Assembly (NCBI RefSeq): GCF_013204825.1
Contig: NZ_JABMKV010000002.1
Coordinates: forward strand, 310,001 to 374,000
Source of the DNA: Pedobacter boryungensis
GTDB lineage: Bacteria; Bacteroidota; Bacteroidia; Sphingobacteriales; Sphingobacteriaceae
Direction: 5' to 3'
DNA length: 64,000 bases
Part shown: one piece after another, positions 41,805 to 51,368 of the stretch
Numbering within the stretch: position 1 is the first letter of the stretch
Layout: the number at the start of each line of letters is the position of its first letter
The notes under the pieces: model-generated
Told to the model about the DNA's origin: nothing
Databases searched by the model: none
The model's input: only the letters and a program-made list of their open reading frames with translations
Made by a program: the position numbers and the translations under genes

Positions 41805-43966
41805 GTAAACAAGCTAGAGTTAATAAAACATTCACTCTACAACAAGACCAAGCCGATTGTGGTGTTGCTTGTTTGCTTTCGCTTATTCAATATTATAAAG
41901 GAAGTGGTACGCTAGAGAAACTAAGAGAGCTTAGCGGAACAAATGCAACTGGAACTACCTTGTTAGGATTGTACCAATGTGCCAATAAGATAGGATTTAC
42001 TGCCGAAGCATTCGAGGCAGACATGCCTAATCTTAAAGCCTTAAATGAACCTTGCATTTTGCATGTTTTAATGGAAGGTAACCTACAACATTATATAGTT
42101 TATTATGGCTTTGATGCCTATTTGGGGATATTTGTTGTTGGCGATCCAGCCAAAGGATTAGTTGAATTAACCGAAATTGAACTTAATAAAATTTGGCAAA
42201 GCAAAACTTTATTGCAGCTAAAGCCAAATGAAAGCTTTGAGCTTAAAAGACAACAGAATAACGCCAAATGGATTTGGTTTAAGAATTTAATAAAAGATGA
42301 TGTGAACATCTTAACCATCACAATGGTATTGGGCATATTGACTACTGTATTAAATTTGGCAACTGCCATTTTCTCTCAAAAGTTGATAGACAAAATTTTG
42401 CCATCGGGTAACCAGCAAAAATTAATAACCAGTTTAATTTTATTGTTTTTGGTATTATTAATTAGAGCTGGGTTAAGTTTCATACGACAACATTTTCTGT
42501 TATTGCAAAGCAAAGATTTCAATAGTAGAATAGTTGGCAGTTTTTTTAAAGCATTGGTTCATTTGCCCAAATCATTTTTTGATACCCGCAAAACTGGCGA
42601 TATGATCACAAGGATGAACGATACTTCTCGCATTCAAAAAAACATAGCCTACATTTCGGGCTCAGTATTTATAGATATTATTATTTTGTTTACCACGGCA
42701 TTTTTCCTAATCAACTATTCCGTAACTATTTCACTGGTTACATTTGCTTTTATACCAATTGTAGCATTGGTTATATTAAGTTATACCAAGCCAATTAAAA
42801 AAAATCAGTCTGCAGTTATGGTAGCTAGTGCGTTAAACGAGAGCAACTATATAGATACCATTAATGGCATAATGGTAATTAAAGCACACGGTCTAGAGAA
42901 ACATTTTACAACCAAAATAAATAAGGTATATAGTAACTTACAAAATCAATCCTTTGCATTAGGAAAACTAGGAAATCGTTTCACCATCACAACAGATGTG
43001 ATAAGCGTAGTATTAAGTATTGTGCTAATTACTATAGCATCATTTATGGTATTGCATAAACAATTAAAGGTGGGAGAAATGATGGCTATTATTTCTTTGG
43101 CTGGTACATTAATTCCTGCTGTTGCGAGGTTAAGTCAAATCAATCTGCAATTACAAGAAGCTAAAGTCGCATTTGAAAGAATGCATGATTTTACCTCTGT
43201 TAAACCAGAATTTGAAGAACAAGAAATTACTCAGATAAATTTTCAACAATTAGAAGTAAAAAATATTTCTTTTCGCTTTGCTGGTCGAAAAGCCATTTTA
43301 CAAGATATTAGCTTTGAAATTGCCAAAGGAGAAATGATTGCCATTTTGGGTGAAAGTGGTTGTGGTAAAAGTACAACAATGGCAATTTTGGAGAAATTTT
43401 ACCAAGCGGACCAAGGCAAGGTTTTAGTAAACAATATACCAATTGAAAACATTTATACTCCTAATTGGCGAAGTATTGTTGCTACTGTGCCACAAGAAAT
43501 AAAGTTGTTTAATGGTACGTTGATAGAAAATATTGCGATCGGTGACGCAAAAGAAGAAACACTCACCATTGTAGATTTCTGTAATAAAAATGGTTTTAAC
43601 AAATACTTTGAGGCAATGCCACAAGGCTATTTCACTTTAGTTGGTGAAGAGGGAATTAATTTATCTGGTGGGCAAAAACAATTAGTTGCTGTAGCTAGGG
43701 CTTTATACCGTAAGCCTCAAGTGCTATTGTTAGATGAAGCTACTGCAGCAATGGATAGAAAAACAGAGCAGTTTATCTTACAGCTGTTAACTCAATTGAA
43801 AAATGAAATGGGAATTATTTTGATTACGCATAAAATGCAGACTGCCAAAATTGCGGATAGAATCTATATTATTGAAAGTGGTATGATAACAGCTAATGGA
43901 TCACCCTCAAAATTGCTTGAAACTGATAATTTCTTTAGTCAGCTGGTTTCAGATGCCACTATTTAA
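41801..43966 (+). CDS. Peptidase-containing ABC transporter (C39 peptidase, bacteriocin-type exporter)
   Basis: The 721-residue protein starts at a GTG and has the full layout. An N-terminal C39 peptidase follows (catalytic Cys20 in QADCGVACLL, His97 in LQHYIVYYG, Asp115 in VGDPAKG). Six membrane helices come next (about 165-450). The ATPase has Walker A GESGCGKST (517-525), signature LSGGQ (621-625) and Walker B VLLLDEA (641-647). It cleaves GG leaders and exports the core. A membrane-fusion (HlyD) gene is absent from the window, so the outer partner must lie elsewhere. Confidence 0.95.
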   Translation: MSKQARVNKTFTLQQDQADCGVACLLSLIQYYKGSGTLEKLRELSGTNATGTTLLGLYQCANKIGFTAEAFEADMPNLKALNEPCILHVLMEGNLQHYIVYYGFDAYLGIFVVGDPAKGLVELTEIELNKIWQSKTLLQLKPNESFELKRQQNNAKWIWFKNLIKDDVNILTITMVLGILTTVLNLATAIFSQKLIDKILPSGNQQKLITSLILLFLVLLIRAGLSFIRQHFLLLQSKDFNSRIVGSFFKALVHLPKSFFDTRKTGDMITRMNDTSRIQKNIAYISGSVFIDIIILFTTAFFLINYSVTISLVTFAFIPIVALVILSYTKPIKKNQSAVMVASALNESNYIDTINGIMVIKAHGLEKHFTTKINKVYSNLQNQSFALGKLGNRFTITTDVISVVLSIVLITIASFMVLHKQLKVGEMMAIISLAGTLIPAVARLSQINLQLQEAKVAFERMHDFTSVKPEFEEQEITQINFQQLEVKNISFRFAGRKAILQDISFEIAKGEMIAILGESGCGKSTTMAILEKFYQADQGKVLVNNIPIENIYTPNWRSIVATVPQEIKLFNGTLIENIAIGDAKEETLTIVDFCNKNGFNKYFEAMPQGYFTLVGEEGINLSGGQKQLVAVARALYRKPQVLLLDEATAAMDRKTEQFILQLLTQLKNEMGIILITHKMQTAKIADRIYIIESGMITANGSPSKLLETDNFFSQLVSDATI

Positions 43967-44003
43967 ACAAACAATTGGAAAAATAATAAGACAAATTTTA
44001 ATT

Positions 44004-44201
44004 ATGAAAATGAACGAACAAAAATTCATATATCTATTTACAATAATAGGCGCATGTTTGTTGTTTGTTGATGAAAAATACTCTTTTGTCGATCATGTTT
44101 GGAAAATTTTCATTCTAATACAAATTTTTGTACTGAATGTATATCAATTATCAAAAATTAATAAGGAAGAAAAAGCTATTGAAAAAAATAACAAAAAATG
44201 A
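44004..44201 (+). CDS. Small two-helix membrane protein, possible immunity protein
   Basis: The 65-residue protein (ATG at 44004; a longer frame starting inside the transporter gene is less likely) has two hydrophobic helices (about 7-20 and 28-45) and a highly charged Lys/Glu tail. It is the last gene of the export locus, 37 nt after the transporter. Small two-helix proteins in this place are often immunity proteins. This is inference from position only. Confidence 0.6.
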   Translation: MKMNEQKFIYLFTIIGACLLFVDEKYSFVDHVWKIFILIQIFVLNVYQLSKINKEEKAIEKNNKK

Positions 44202-44242
44202 ATTTCTAAATAATTTTTCACGGAGTGGTTTAGGTTTACTAC

Positions 44243-45274
44243 CTAATCAAACAACCCTTCATCAACACCTGTCAATCCTAAGCCTGGCAAATCATTTAAA
44301 ACATAACGACCATCTTTCATCTCTGGATCGTTAAATGGATTGTTTTTAGTTAACCAAGGACCATCTAAATCTGCCCAATCACAAAGAGGTGCTAAAGCTA
44401 TACCAGCTAAGGTTGCGATAGAAGTTTCGCTCATGCAACCAATCAAAATTTTCATACCAAAACTTCTAGCTTTTAAAATCATTTGGTGTGCTTCGTACAT
44501 TCCTGCACTTTTCATCAATTTGATATTGATACCATGATAAGCCCCTTTTAATGTTTCTAAATCTCCAATACGTTGTACTGCTTCATCTGCAATTATCGGT
44601 ATCGGACTTCGCCCAGTTAGCCAAGCATTTCCTTCTAGATTATTTTTATCCATTGGTTGCTCAATTAATAAAACGCCTTGATCGTGGAGCCAATAGCACA
44701 TTTCTATAGCCTGTTTTTTATCACTCCATCCTTGGTTTGCATCCACATATAAAGGCAAATCGGTAACGCTTCTAATTGTATTAATCAGTTCTTTATCGTT
44801 ATCTCTACCTAATTTAACTTTAACGACTTTAAAATTTTCAGCATCTTTTAATTTCTCACGGATAACTTCTGGCGTATCGATACCCACAGTATAAGAAGTT
44901 ACAGGCATTTTTGCAGGATCACTTCCGAAAATTTTATAACAAGGCTCATTTAAGATCTTGCCATTTAAATCATTTAGCGCAATATCTATCGCTGCTTTTA
45001 TAGCTGGATTTCCCGTTTCAATTGCATCTAAGTACTGATGAATTTCAGCAAAATCAAACGGATGTTGGAACCTATTCCAATCTACTTTTGCTAAAAATGC
45101 TGCGGCACTAGCCTGACTTTCGCCCATATAAGGCACCATGCTAGCTTCGCCATAACCCGTAAAACCTTCGTAGTTTAGTTTTAAAAGCAATAATGGGGTG
45201 CTAGTTCTTGTAAATTTTGAAATTGAAAATGGATGTTTTAATTCTAATTCAAACTCCTTGCAACTTATCTTCAT
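44243..45274 (-). CDS. Dipeptide epimerase (L-Ala-D/L-Glu epimerase, enolase superfamily)
   Basis: The 343-residue protein has the enolase-superfamily capping domain and barrel with Lys in VVKVKLG, Asp in YVDANQGW, Glu in LIEQPM, Asp in IADEAV and Lys in INIKLMKSAG, the dipeptide-epimerase order. It interconverts L-Ala-D-Glu and L-Ala-L-Glu in murein recycling. It is convergent with the small membrane gene at 44004 and is monocistronic. Confidence 0.9.
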   Translation of the reverse strand: MKISCKEFELELKHPFSISKFTRTSTPLLLLKLNYEGFTGYGEASMVPYMGESQASAAAFLAKVDWNRFQHPFDFAEIHQYLDAIETGNPAIKAAIDIALNDLNGKILNEPCYKIFGSDPAKMPVTSYTVGIDTPEVIREKLKDAENFKVVKVKLGRDNDKELINTIRSVTDLPLYVDANQGWSDKKQAIEMCYWLHDQGVLLIEQPMDKNNLEGNAWLTGRSPIPIIADEAVQRIGDLETLKGAYHGINIKLMKSAGMYEAHQMILKARSFGMKILIGCMSETSIATLAGIALAPLCDWADLDGPWLTKNNPFNDPEMKDGRYVLNDLPGLGLTGVDEGLFD

Positions 45275-45355
45275 TTTAAATCGTCTTGTATATATAAACG
45301 TTTAGTTAAGGATGATCAAAATAACGCTTCCTTAACTGACATAACTCTCAAAGCC

Positions 45356-46489
45356 ATGAAAACTAATTCAAGATTACGGTATTTTATTTATTTATCCATA
45401 CTAATTGTTGGATGTACCACTGGAAAAAATGCGTTACAAAATGGAAATTACGATGCATCGGTTTCTAAATCAGTTGATCGTTTAAAAAGTTCACCAAAAA
45501 ATGCAGAAGCAATACAGGTTTTAACAACTGCTTACGAATTGGCATTAAAAGATCATTTGAGAAAAATTGATGAGGCGAAACTTTCTTCAAACGTATTAAA
45601 ATGGGAAACAATCTTGACTCATTACCAACAATTAAATCAGTTGAGTGATGAGATTAATAGTTCGCCTATTGCACAAAGCTTGGTTCCTAATCCTCCAAAA
45701 TATATTGCTGAGGCAGAAGATAGTAAATATAAATCAGCTGAGGCTCGTTATACTTTAGGTGTAAATCAATTGAATGAGAACAATCGCATTAGTGCTAAAA
45801 ATGCTTATTTCAATTTCGAAAAAGCAAACTATTTTTATCCAAACTATAAAGATGTTCAGCATAAAATGGATGATGCGTATTGGGCTGCGGTTCTAAAAGT
45901 TGTGGTACAGCCCGTTGCTGTGAACAGTAGTTATTATAAGTTAAGTAACCAATATTTTCAACAACAGGTAAATGAATTTATGAGCAATTACCAAAAAAAT
46001 AGATTTGTGATTTTCTATTCTGAACAACAAGCAAGCACTCAGAAAATAACTCCAGATCAAGTGCTACGATTAAATTTTGATAATTTTGTGGTTGGTCAGA
46101 CCTATGTTAAAGAAAGAGTTGAAAAATTGAAAAAAGATAGTGTTTTAATTGAGGAAACTAGAGCAAATGGTAAAGTTTACGGTATTGTAAAGGCAACATT
46201 GAGTATTTTCGATAAAAAAGTTTCATCTTCTGGATTGTTATCGATGACTATTTACGATTATCAAACTAATAAAATAATTAAACAACAACGTTTGCCAGGG
46301 ACTTACATTTGGCAAGATAGCTGGGCAAGCTACAAAGGCGATGAAAGGGCTCTGACTAAACAGCAATTACAAATGACAAAAAGAAGGGAAATTTTACCTC
46401 CTCCACCAAGTACGTTATTTGTAGAATTTACCAAACCAATTTATGCGCAATTGGTAGATGAAATAAGTTATTTTTATAATAGATATTAA
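45356..46489 (+). CDS. Lipoprotein with repeated helical N-terminal part
   Basis: The 377-residue protein has a lipobox around IVGCTTGK (Cys20). The N-terminal half is helical with ALQNGNYDAS-type repeats, TPR-like. The C-terminal half is beta-rich with RVEKLKKDS and ATLSIFDKKVSSSG. I recognise no family. It is probably attached to the inner face of the outer membrane. Confidence 0.75.
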   Translation: MKTNSRLRYFIYLSILIVGCTTGKNALQNGNYDASVSKSVDRLKSSPKNAEAIQVLTTAYELALKDHLRKIDEAKLSSNVLKWETILTHYQQLNQLSDEINSSPIAQSLVPNPPKYIAEAEDSKYKSAEARYTLGVNQLNENNRISAKNAYFNFEKANYFYPNYKDVQHKMDDAYWAAVLKVVVQPVAVNSSYYKLSNQYFQQQVNEFMSNYQKNRFVIFYSEQQASTQKITPDQVLRLNFDNFVVGQTYVKERVEKLKKDSVLIEETRANGKVYGIVKATLSIFDKKVSSSGLLSMTIYDYQTNKIIKQQRLPGTYIWQDSWASYKGDERALTKQQLQMTKRREILPPPPSTLFVEFTKPIYAQLVDEISYFYNRY

Positions 46490-46519
46490 GCAAGTTAAAA
46501 GTAATAGGTTATAAGTTAT

Positions 46520-46555
46520 AAGTCTGTGTGCTTTAAAAAGTGCACAGACTTTTGA
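46520..46555 (+). terminator. Terminator of the lipoprotein gene
   Basis: AAGTCTGTGTGC and GTGCACAGACTT pair over 12 positions (two G-U) with an 8-nt loop, followed by TTTG. It lies 30 nt after the stop at 46489. Confidence 0.75.
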
Positions 46556-46601
46556 CGTGGTATTGATTTATCGTATTAATTTATTAGCTAATATTGCAGC
46601 A

Positions 46602-47570
46602 ATGAATACTGCCTTATACAATCCTTTTAAAAACTTCGATTTTAAGAATGATAAATGCTTTTTAAGCGGAGCAAGTTTTTCATCGCCTTTGGCTACTGTT
46701 AATGTATTGCCAGATTGGCTTTTGAATATGGCAAATTTAACTGGCGATGAAAAAATTCAATTATTGGATGAGACAATTCGTACTTATAAAAGCCTAATTG
46801 TACCTTGTAACGTTACGGTTTACGATCAGTCTGTCTCTCCATTGGAAGATAAAATTGCAATAGCTTTTGGTAAAGGTTATGCTGGCGTATCGGCATTGCC
46901 AGAAATAGATTTATTTAATTGGATTGGCAAATTGATGTATAGCTTTTTATATATCGAGATGCAGGGCGCTATTCGTTTACAGCAATTAAGTGGCGATGGA
47001 ATGAACATGTCACAAGGGTTAATGCATAAGTTTGGGAACCTGCATACCATGTTGCAAAGCATTTATAGAGAAGTTGTATTAGAAGATTTTACGCCATGGT
47101 CTATTGTGGTAGTGCAATTGGAAAACGATGCAACTCCATTCAGTTTCCGTGATGAAATTAACACTTTAACCTTCTCCTTGAAATTTAAAGATTTTGGCAT
47201 TATTGCTTGCTTGCAAGATAATGGCACTAATAAAAGATATCATCAAGAAATTATTAATTCTATAAAAGGTAAAAAACTTTCAGAACAACAATTTGAAGAG
47301 CTTGCGGCTCGGTTTTTCTATTCTGCGTATTTATTTAATCGCTTGCCAGAATACACTATCATGCCTGTTGAGGATGTAATTTATATTGATGCGATGCCGT
47401 TAAAAGGAACACAGAATAAAGCACTTTTTGATGTTTGGACAAACAAAACTTATGGACAGGTTTTAGAAAACTTCTGGAAACCTTGGGGACATACGTTGTT
47501 TGAAATTATTAAAGATCCTACAGCGCCAATGAGTTATTTTGAGAACCCTTTTTTACCCGCCTATTCCTAA
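46602..47570 (+). CDS. Conserved hypothetical protein, no domain recognised
   Basis: I choose the ATG at 46602 (322 residues); the GTG at 46557 would add 15 residues with no family support. There is no signal peptide; it is mixed alpha/beta, with TPWSIVVVQLENDATPFSFR in the middle. It resembles Bacteroidota hypothetical proteins of this size. Its end overlaps the convergent rhomboid gene by 18 nt. Confidence 0.75.
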   Translation: MNTALYNPFKNFDFKNDKCFLSGASFSSPLATVNVLPDWLLNMANLTGDEKIQLLDETIRTYKSLIVPCNVTVYDQSVSPLEDKIAIAFGKGYAGVSALPEIDLFNWIGKLMYSFLYIEMQGAIRLQQLSGDGMNMSQGLMHKFGNLHTMLQSIYREVVLEDFTPWSIVVVQLENDATPFSFRDEINTLTFSLKFKDFGIIACLQDNGTNKRYHQEIINSIKGKKLSEQQFEELAARFFYSAYLFNRLPEYTIMPVEDVIYIDAMPLKGTQNKALFDVWTNKTYGQVLENFWKPWGHTLFEIIKDPTAPMSYFENPFLPAYS

Positions 47571-48170
47571 TTGATTTAAAAAGTGGGCAATAATACCTTG
47601 TTGTAAGATAATTGTAATAACAATGCCTGCTAATGCGCCAAAAAGGTGAGCGTCATGATTTATATTATCCCTAGATTGTTTTGACATAAAATAGCAATAA
47701 ACTAGATACAAAACACCAAATGCAATAGCAGGAATTCCAAAAGGTATTGGAAAAATCATCAACTTACTTAACGGGTAAAATAATATAAAACTAAATAAAA
47801 CAGCGCTTATTGCTCCTGAAGCACCTAAACTGTTATGCCTGAAATTTTCTTTGTGTTTAATAACGGAAGGAATGTCTGCTAATACCATACTCACAAAATA
47901 AAGTAAGCCAAATTGCCAATGCCCTATTAAAGTCTCAAGTTTAAATGCAAAAGCAATAAAAGTAAACATGTTAAAAAACAAGTGCATCCAGTCTGCGTGA
48001 ATTAGCCCGCTTGTAATAAATGTGTAATACTTTTTGCCATTTGCAACAGAATAAGGGTGTAGCATAAATTTACCATATAGCGTATTATCATTAAACGCAT
48101 AAATGCTAGTAATAATGGTAAACAAAAATATAATGGAAGCGACAGGCGTATCGTTTAAATATTGCATCAT
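47553..48170 (-). CDS. Rhomboid-family intramembrane serine protease
   Basis: The 205-residue protein has six membrane helices with the catalytic motif SLGASGAISA (Ser118) and partner His175 in NINHDAHLFGALAG. WMHLFFNMFT corresponds to the HxxxN region of loop 1 and helix 2. It cleaves membrane substrates. It starts 1 nt after the M14 peptidase stop and is probably cotranscribed with it. Confidence 0.93.
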   Translation of the reverse strand: MMQYLNDTPVASIIFLFTIITSIYAFNDNTLYGKFMLHPYSVANGKKYYTFITSGLIHADWMHLFFNMFTFIAFAFKLETLIGHWQFGLLYFVSMVLADIPSVIKHKENFRHNSLGASGAISAVLFSFILFYPLSKLMIFPIPFGIPAIAFGVLYLVYCYFMSKQSRDNINHDAHLFGALAGIVITIILQQGIIAHFLNQLGIGG

Positions 48171-48171
48171 G

Positions 48172-49914
48172 CTATTTCAGGTTTAATTTTGTGTCTTGTA
48201 GCAATCTCCCAATAGGATATCGCATGTATGTTTTTTCGTAATAATCGGAGTTTTTGTATACAAAATCTAACTGAGCTCTACCATTTTTCGCAAAATCTGG
48301 ATTTTTTAATTTCTCTGCTTCTAGTTTTTGTTTAAGATCTGGATATTTTTTTAATAAATCTGCAGCGGTATCCTCAAAAACATAAGAAGAATATCCTTCT
48401 TTTTGACCTAAAACAGAATCGAAAAAGTTCCAGTTGAAAAATGAGTCGATTGCTTGAGGTTCTAAAGTTTCTACAATATACCGGTTATTAGGTTGGTTAA
48501 CGTATACTACATAATCGCCAGCATAAAATTGTACTTTTTGATTTACAGGATTTAAAACTACTGCCGAATGTTGATAATGACCCTCATATGGTCTTGTTGC
48601 AGTTTTCATATCACCAATGTAATACATCTCTAAATCTAGTTTTGCATCCGCTGACAATTGCTGCATCTTAACATTATTCAGTTTAAGCAACTCAATTACT
48701 TTGCTCCAAGTCTTCGGAATAACATAAGCAATTGGTTTAGTTACAGTTAAACTTGGTTCAAACTTATCCCAATATTTTATTTTTTTGGTGTAAGGCTCAT
48801 TTCTATCGTAATATAAACGATCTACTCCACTAATTTCACTTGGTTTATATTTTGCTGCATATCCTTTAAACTCGATGCTATCATAAACAGAGCGGTTTAA
48901 CTTCCAGTCCAACGGGAAATCTTTTTGTTGGGCAGTATATTCATCCGCTTTGCGTTTATTTTCACCAATAATTTTAGCGTCGCGAACAATAATATCTACA
49001 TACGTTTGTAATAATTTATAGGTTGATTCTACTCTTTTATCAAACGATTTCAACATATGCGTTTCGGGCATAAAACCAATAGAATTGTGCAAAGCTGCAT
49101 AGCCTGTTGAGTAGCGTGGCGATTCAATGTAACCAGTAATCCCAGCATCTGGAGTTTCATTGATGGAGTTTACGTAAGGAATTAGTTCATACTTTTTTCC
49201 TTTCATCTGACTATATAAATCAGGCACCATAGTTTTGGTTAGGTAGCCAGATAAAATAGGATTTAATTTATCTTTTTGCGTAGGAATAAGTGTCATTGTG
49301 TACTGATAATCAGCGCCATTACTTGTATGTGTATCGACGAAAATTTCTGGTTGCCAGGTATTAAAGATCTGCTGAAAAGCTTGAGAGTTTTTCGAATCTG
49401 TTTTGATAAAATCTCTGTTTAAATCGTAATTTTTGCTATTGCCTCTAAAACCATAAGCAACTGGTCCATTTTGGTTTGCACGAGAAGTACCACTGCGGTT
49501 GTGACTTCCATCAATATTATAAACTGGAATAATGCAAATCACCACATCTTCTGGTAATTTATTGGCTTTTAAAATATCTCTCGCAAATAACATGCTCGCA
49601 TCAATTCCTTCAGGTTCCCCTGGATGGATGCCATTGTTGATTAGAAATATCCTTTTATCAGTTTTCTTTAATGTTAAAGGATCAAATACACCTTTTTTTG
49701 ATAAAACCAATAGATGCAATGGTTTTCCGAAATCTGTACTTCCATAGGTAAATAATTTTGCTTGCTGCGGAAATGCCTTCGCTAAATCCTGATAAAAAGA
49801 AATAGCTGCCTCATAGGTAGTCGTTTCTTTTTTATTGCTAAGCTCGAAAGGAGTTTGTTGTGCAAAAGTTTTCATCGTTATAAAAATCAACAAGAGTAAA
49901 AGTGATTTCTTCAT
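48172..49914 (-). CDS. M14-family zinc carboxypeptidase, exported
   Basis: The 580-residue protein has a signal peptide (about 1-18). The zinc site is NGIHPGEPEG (HxxE), with the later His in VDTHTSNG and RDFIKTD nearby, as in M14 peptidases. The long C-terminal half has no domain I can name. It is likely periplasmic and upstream of the rhomboid gene. Confidence 0.92.
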   Translation of the reverse strand: MKKSLLLLLIFITMKTFAQQTPFELSNKKETTTYEAAISFYQDLAKAFPQQAKLFTYGSTDFGKPLHLLVLSKKGVFDPLTLKKTDKRIFLINNGIHPGEPEGIDASMLFARDILKANKLPEDVVICIIPVYNIDGSHNRSGTSRANQNGPVAYGFRGNSKNYDLNRDFIKTDSKNSQAFQQIFNTWQPEIFVDTHTSNGADYQYTMTLIPTQKDKLNPILSGYLTKTMVPDLYSQMKGKKYELIPYVNSINETPDAGITGYIESPRYSTGYAALHNSIGFMPETHMLKSFDKRVESTYKLLQTYVDIIVRDAKIIGENKRKADEYTAQQKDFPLDWKLNRSVYDSIEFKGYAAKYKPSEISGVDRLYYDRNEPYTKKIKYWDKFEPSLTVTKPIAYVIPKTWSKVIELLKLNNVKMQQLSADAKLDLEMYYIGDMKTATRPYEGHYQHSAVVLNPVNQKVQFYAGDYVVYVNQPNNRYIVETLEPQAIDSFFNWNFFDSVLGQKEGYSSYVFEDTAADLLKKYPDLKQKLEAEKLKNPDFAKNGRAQLDFVYKNSDYYEKTYMRYPIGRLLQDTKLNLK

Positions 49915-50050
49915 AAAATTGATAGCTAAATTAAAACCCTAAATTACTTTTTTATTTGTGAGCAAACTGTAACATTTCTTTTCTCTTTTATCTGATTTTG
50001 AAAAATATTCAGCTTTATTAAAATCTTTATTACTTATACATTGAATATAT

Positions 50051-50058
50051 TAATTTTG
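50051..50058 (+). promoter_or_regulatory. -7 element of pepT, probably leaderless
   Basis: TAATTTTG ends 4 nt before the pepT ATG at 50063, so transcription should start at the start codon. A -33 box is not clear. Confidence 0.45.
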
Positions 50059-50062
50059 AACT

Positions 50063-51313
50063 ATGATTTATTCAAATGCAACGCATAAACTTGAAGATAG
50101 ATTTTTTAGGTATGTAAAGATAGATACACAGTCAGATCCAACTTCTAAAAGCTGTCCATCCACTTTAAAACAAAAAGATTTAGCAAAAGTATTGGTTGCC
50201 GAATTATTAGAAATGGGAATTGAAGATGCGCATGCGGATGAATTTGGATATGTGTACGCAACAATCCCGAGTACTACCCATAAGCAAGTTCCTGTAATTT
50301 GCTTTTGCTCGCACATGGATACTTCACCAGATTGTAGTGGTGAAAACGTAAAGCCTATCATTCATAAAAATTACCAAGGTGAGGATTTGATTTTACCAGA
50401 TGACAATTCCATCGTTTTAAAATTAATTGAACATACAGATTTAAAGGATCAAATCGGAAATGATATTATTAGTGCAAGTGGTACCACACTTTTAGGAGCT
50501 GATAATAAAGCTGGTTTGGCCGAAATAATGGAAGCAGCAGCTTTTCTAGTTCAAAACCCAAGTATTAAACATGGTACGATTAAAATATTATTTACTCCTG
50601 ATGAAGAAATAGGCAGAGGTGTAGATAAAGCAGATTTGGAAAAATTAGGTGCAGATTTCGCTTATACAGTGGATGGCGAAACGTTGGGCTCTATTGAAGA
50701 TGAAACATTTTCTGCAGATGGTGTAAAGCTGATTATTAATGGTGTAAGTGCTCATCCAGGTTTTGCAAAAGGTAAAATGGAAAGTGCGATTAAAATTTTG
50801 GGAGATATTTTATCGGCTTTGCCAAAAGATACGTTAACACCAGAGGCTACGAGTGGTAAAGATGGTTTTATTCATCCAGTAAGTTTTAATGGGCATGCAG
50901 AGCAAGCAGAAGCTCAATTTATCATTAGAGATTTTGATGATGATTTGCTGAAATCACATGAAGCTTTTTTAGAGAACTTGGTTAAAGAGATTTTAAAATC
51001 TTATCCTAATTCAACATATGAATTTCAAGTAACTGAGCAATATCGAAACATGAAAAAAGTGCTAGATCAATATCCTCAGATTATTGAAAATGGAATAGAA
51101 GCAATTGAGAGGGCTGGCTTAACACCAAAAAAACAAAGTATTAGAGGGGGCACAGATGGTTCACGTTTATCTTTTATGGGCTTGCCTTGTCCAAATATTT
51201 TTGCTGGCGAACATGCTTTTCATGGTAAGCAAGAATGGGTTTCGGTACAAGATATGGAGAAAGCGGTGCAAACCATTATTAATATTGCTTGCATTTGGGA
51301 AGAAAAAGCCTAG
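50063..51313 (+). CDS. pepT: Peptidase T (tripeptide aminopeptidase)
   Basis: The 416-residue cytoplasmic protein has the M20-type zinc and catalytic residues of PepT: FCSHMDTSPD, LLGADNKAGLAEIM, FTPDEEIGRG, VDGETLGSIEDETFSAD and a late His in FAGEHAFHGKQEWV. It removes N-terminal residues from tripeptides. The length is normal. Confidence 0.96.
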   Translation: MIYSNATHKLEDRFFRYVKIDTQSDPTSKSCPSTLKQKDLAKVLVAELLEMGIEDAHADEFGYVYATIPSTTHKQVPVICFCSHMDTSPDCSGENVKPIIHKNYQGEDLILPDDNSIVLKLIEHTDLKDQIGNDIISASGTTLLGADNKAGLAEIMEAAAFLVQNPSIKHGTIKILFTPDEEIGRGVDKADLEKLGADFAYTVDGETLGSIEDETFSADGVKLIINGVSAHPGFAKGKMESAIKILGDILSALPKDTLTPEATSGKDGFIHPVSFNGHAEQAEAQFIIRDFDDDLLKSHEAFLENLVKEILKSYPNSTYEFQVTEQYRNMKKVLDQYPQIIENGIEAIERAGLTPKKQSIRGGTDGSRLSFMGLPCPNIFAGEHAFHGKQEWVSVQDMEKAVQTIINIACIWEEKA

Positions 51314-51320
51314 AGATTTT

Positions 51321-51348
51321 GTCACTTTGAACGCAGCGAAGAATCTCA
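51321..51348. repeat. Fragment of a dispersed intergenic repeat
   Basis: The stretch with GTCACTTTGAACGCAGCGAA resembles the GTCATTTCGAGCGCAGCGAG-type repeats that occur between genes in Bacteroidota. It is the only copy in the window. Confidence 0.4.
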
Positions 51349-51368
51349 AATTATTAGGATAATTCCAT

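Noticed and set aside
43896..44003. Longer N-terminus of the putative immunity protein
   Set aside because: It would start inside the transporter gene; the ATG at 44004 gives a clean two-helix protein.
44137..44334. 65-codon plus-strand ORF overlapping the epimerase gene
   Set aside because: It overlaps both the small membrane gene and the dipeptide epimerase gene, and has no own motif.
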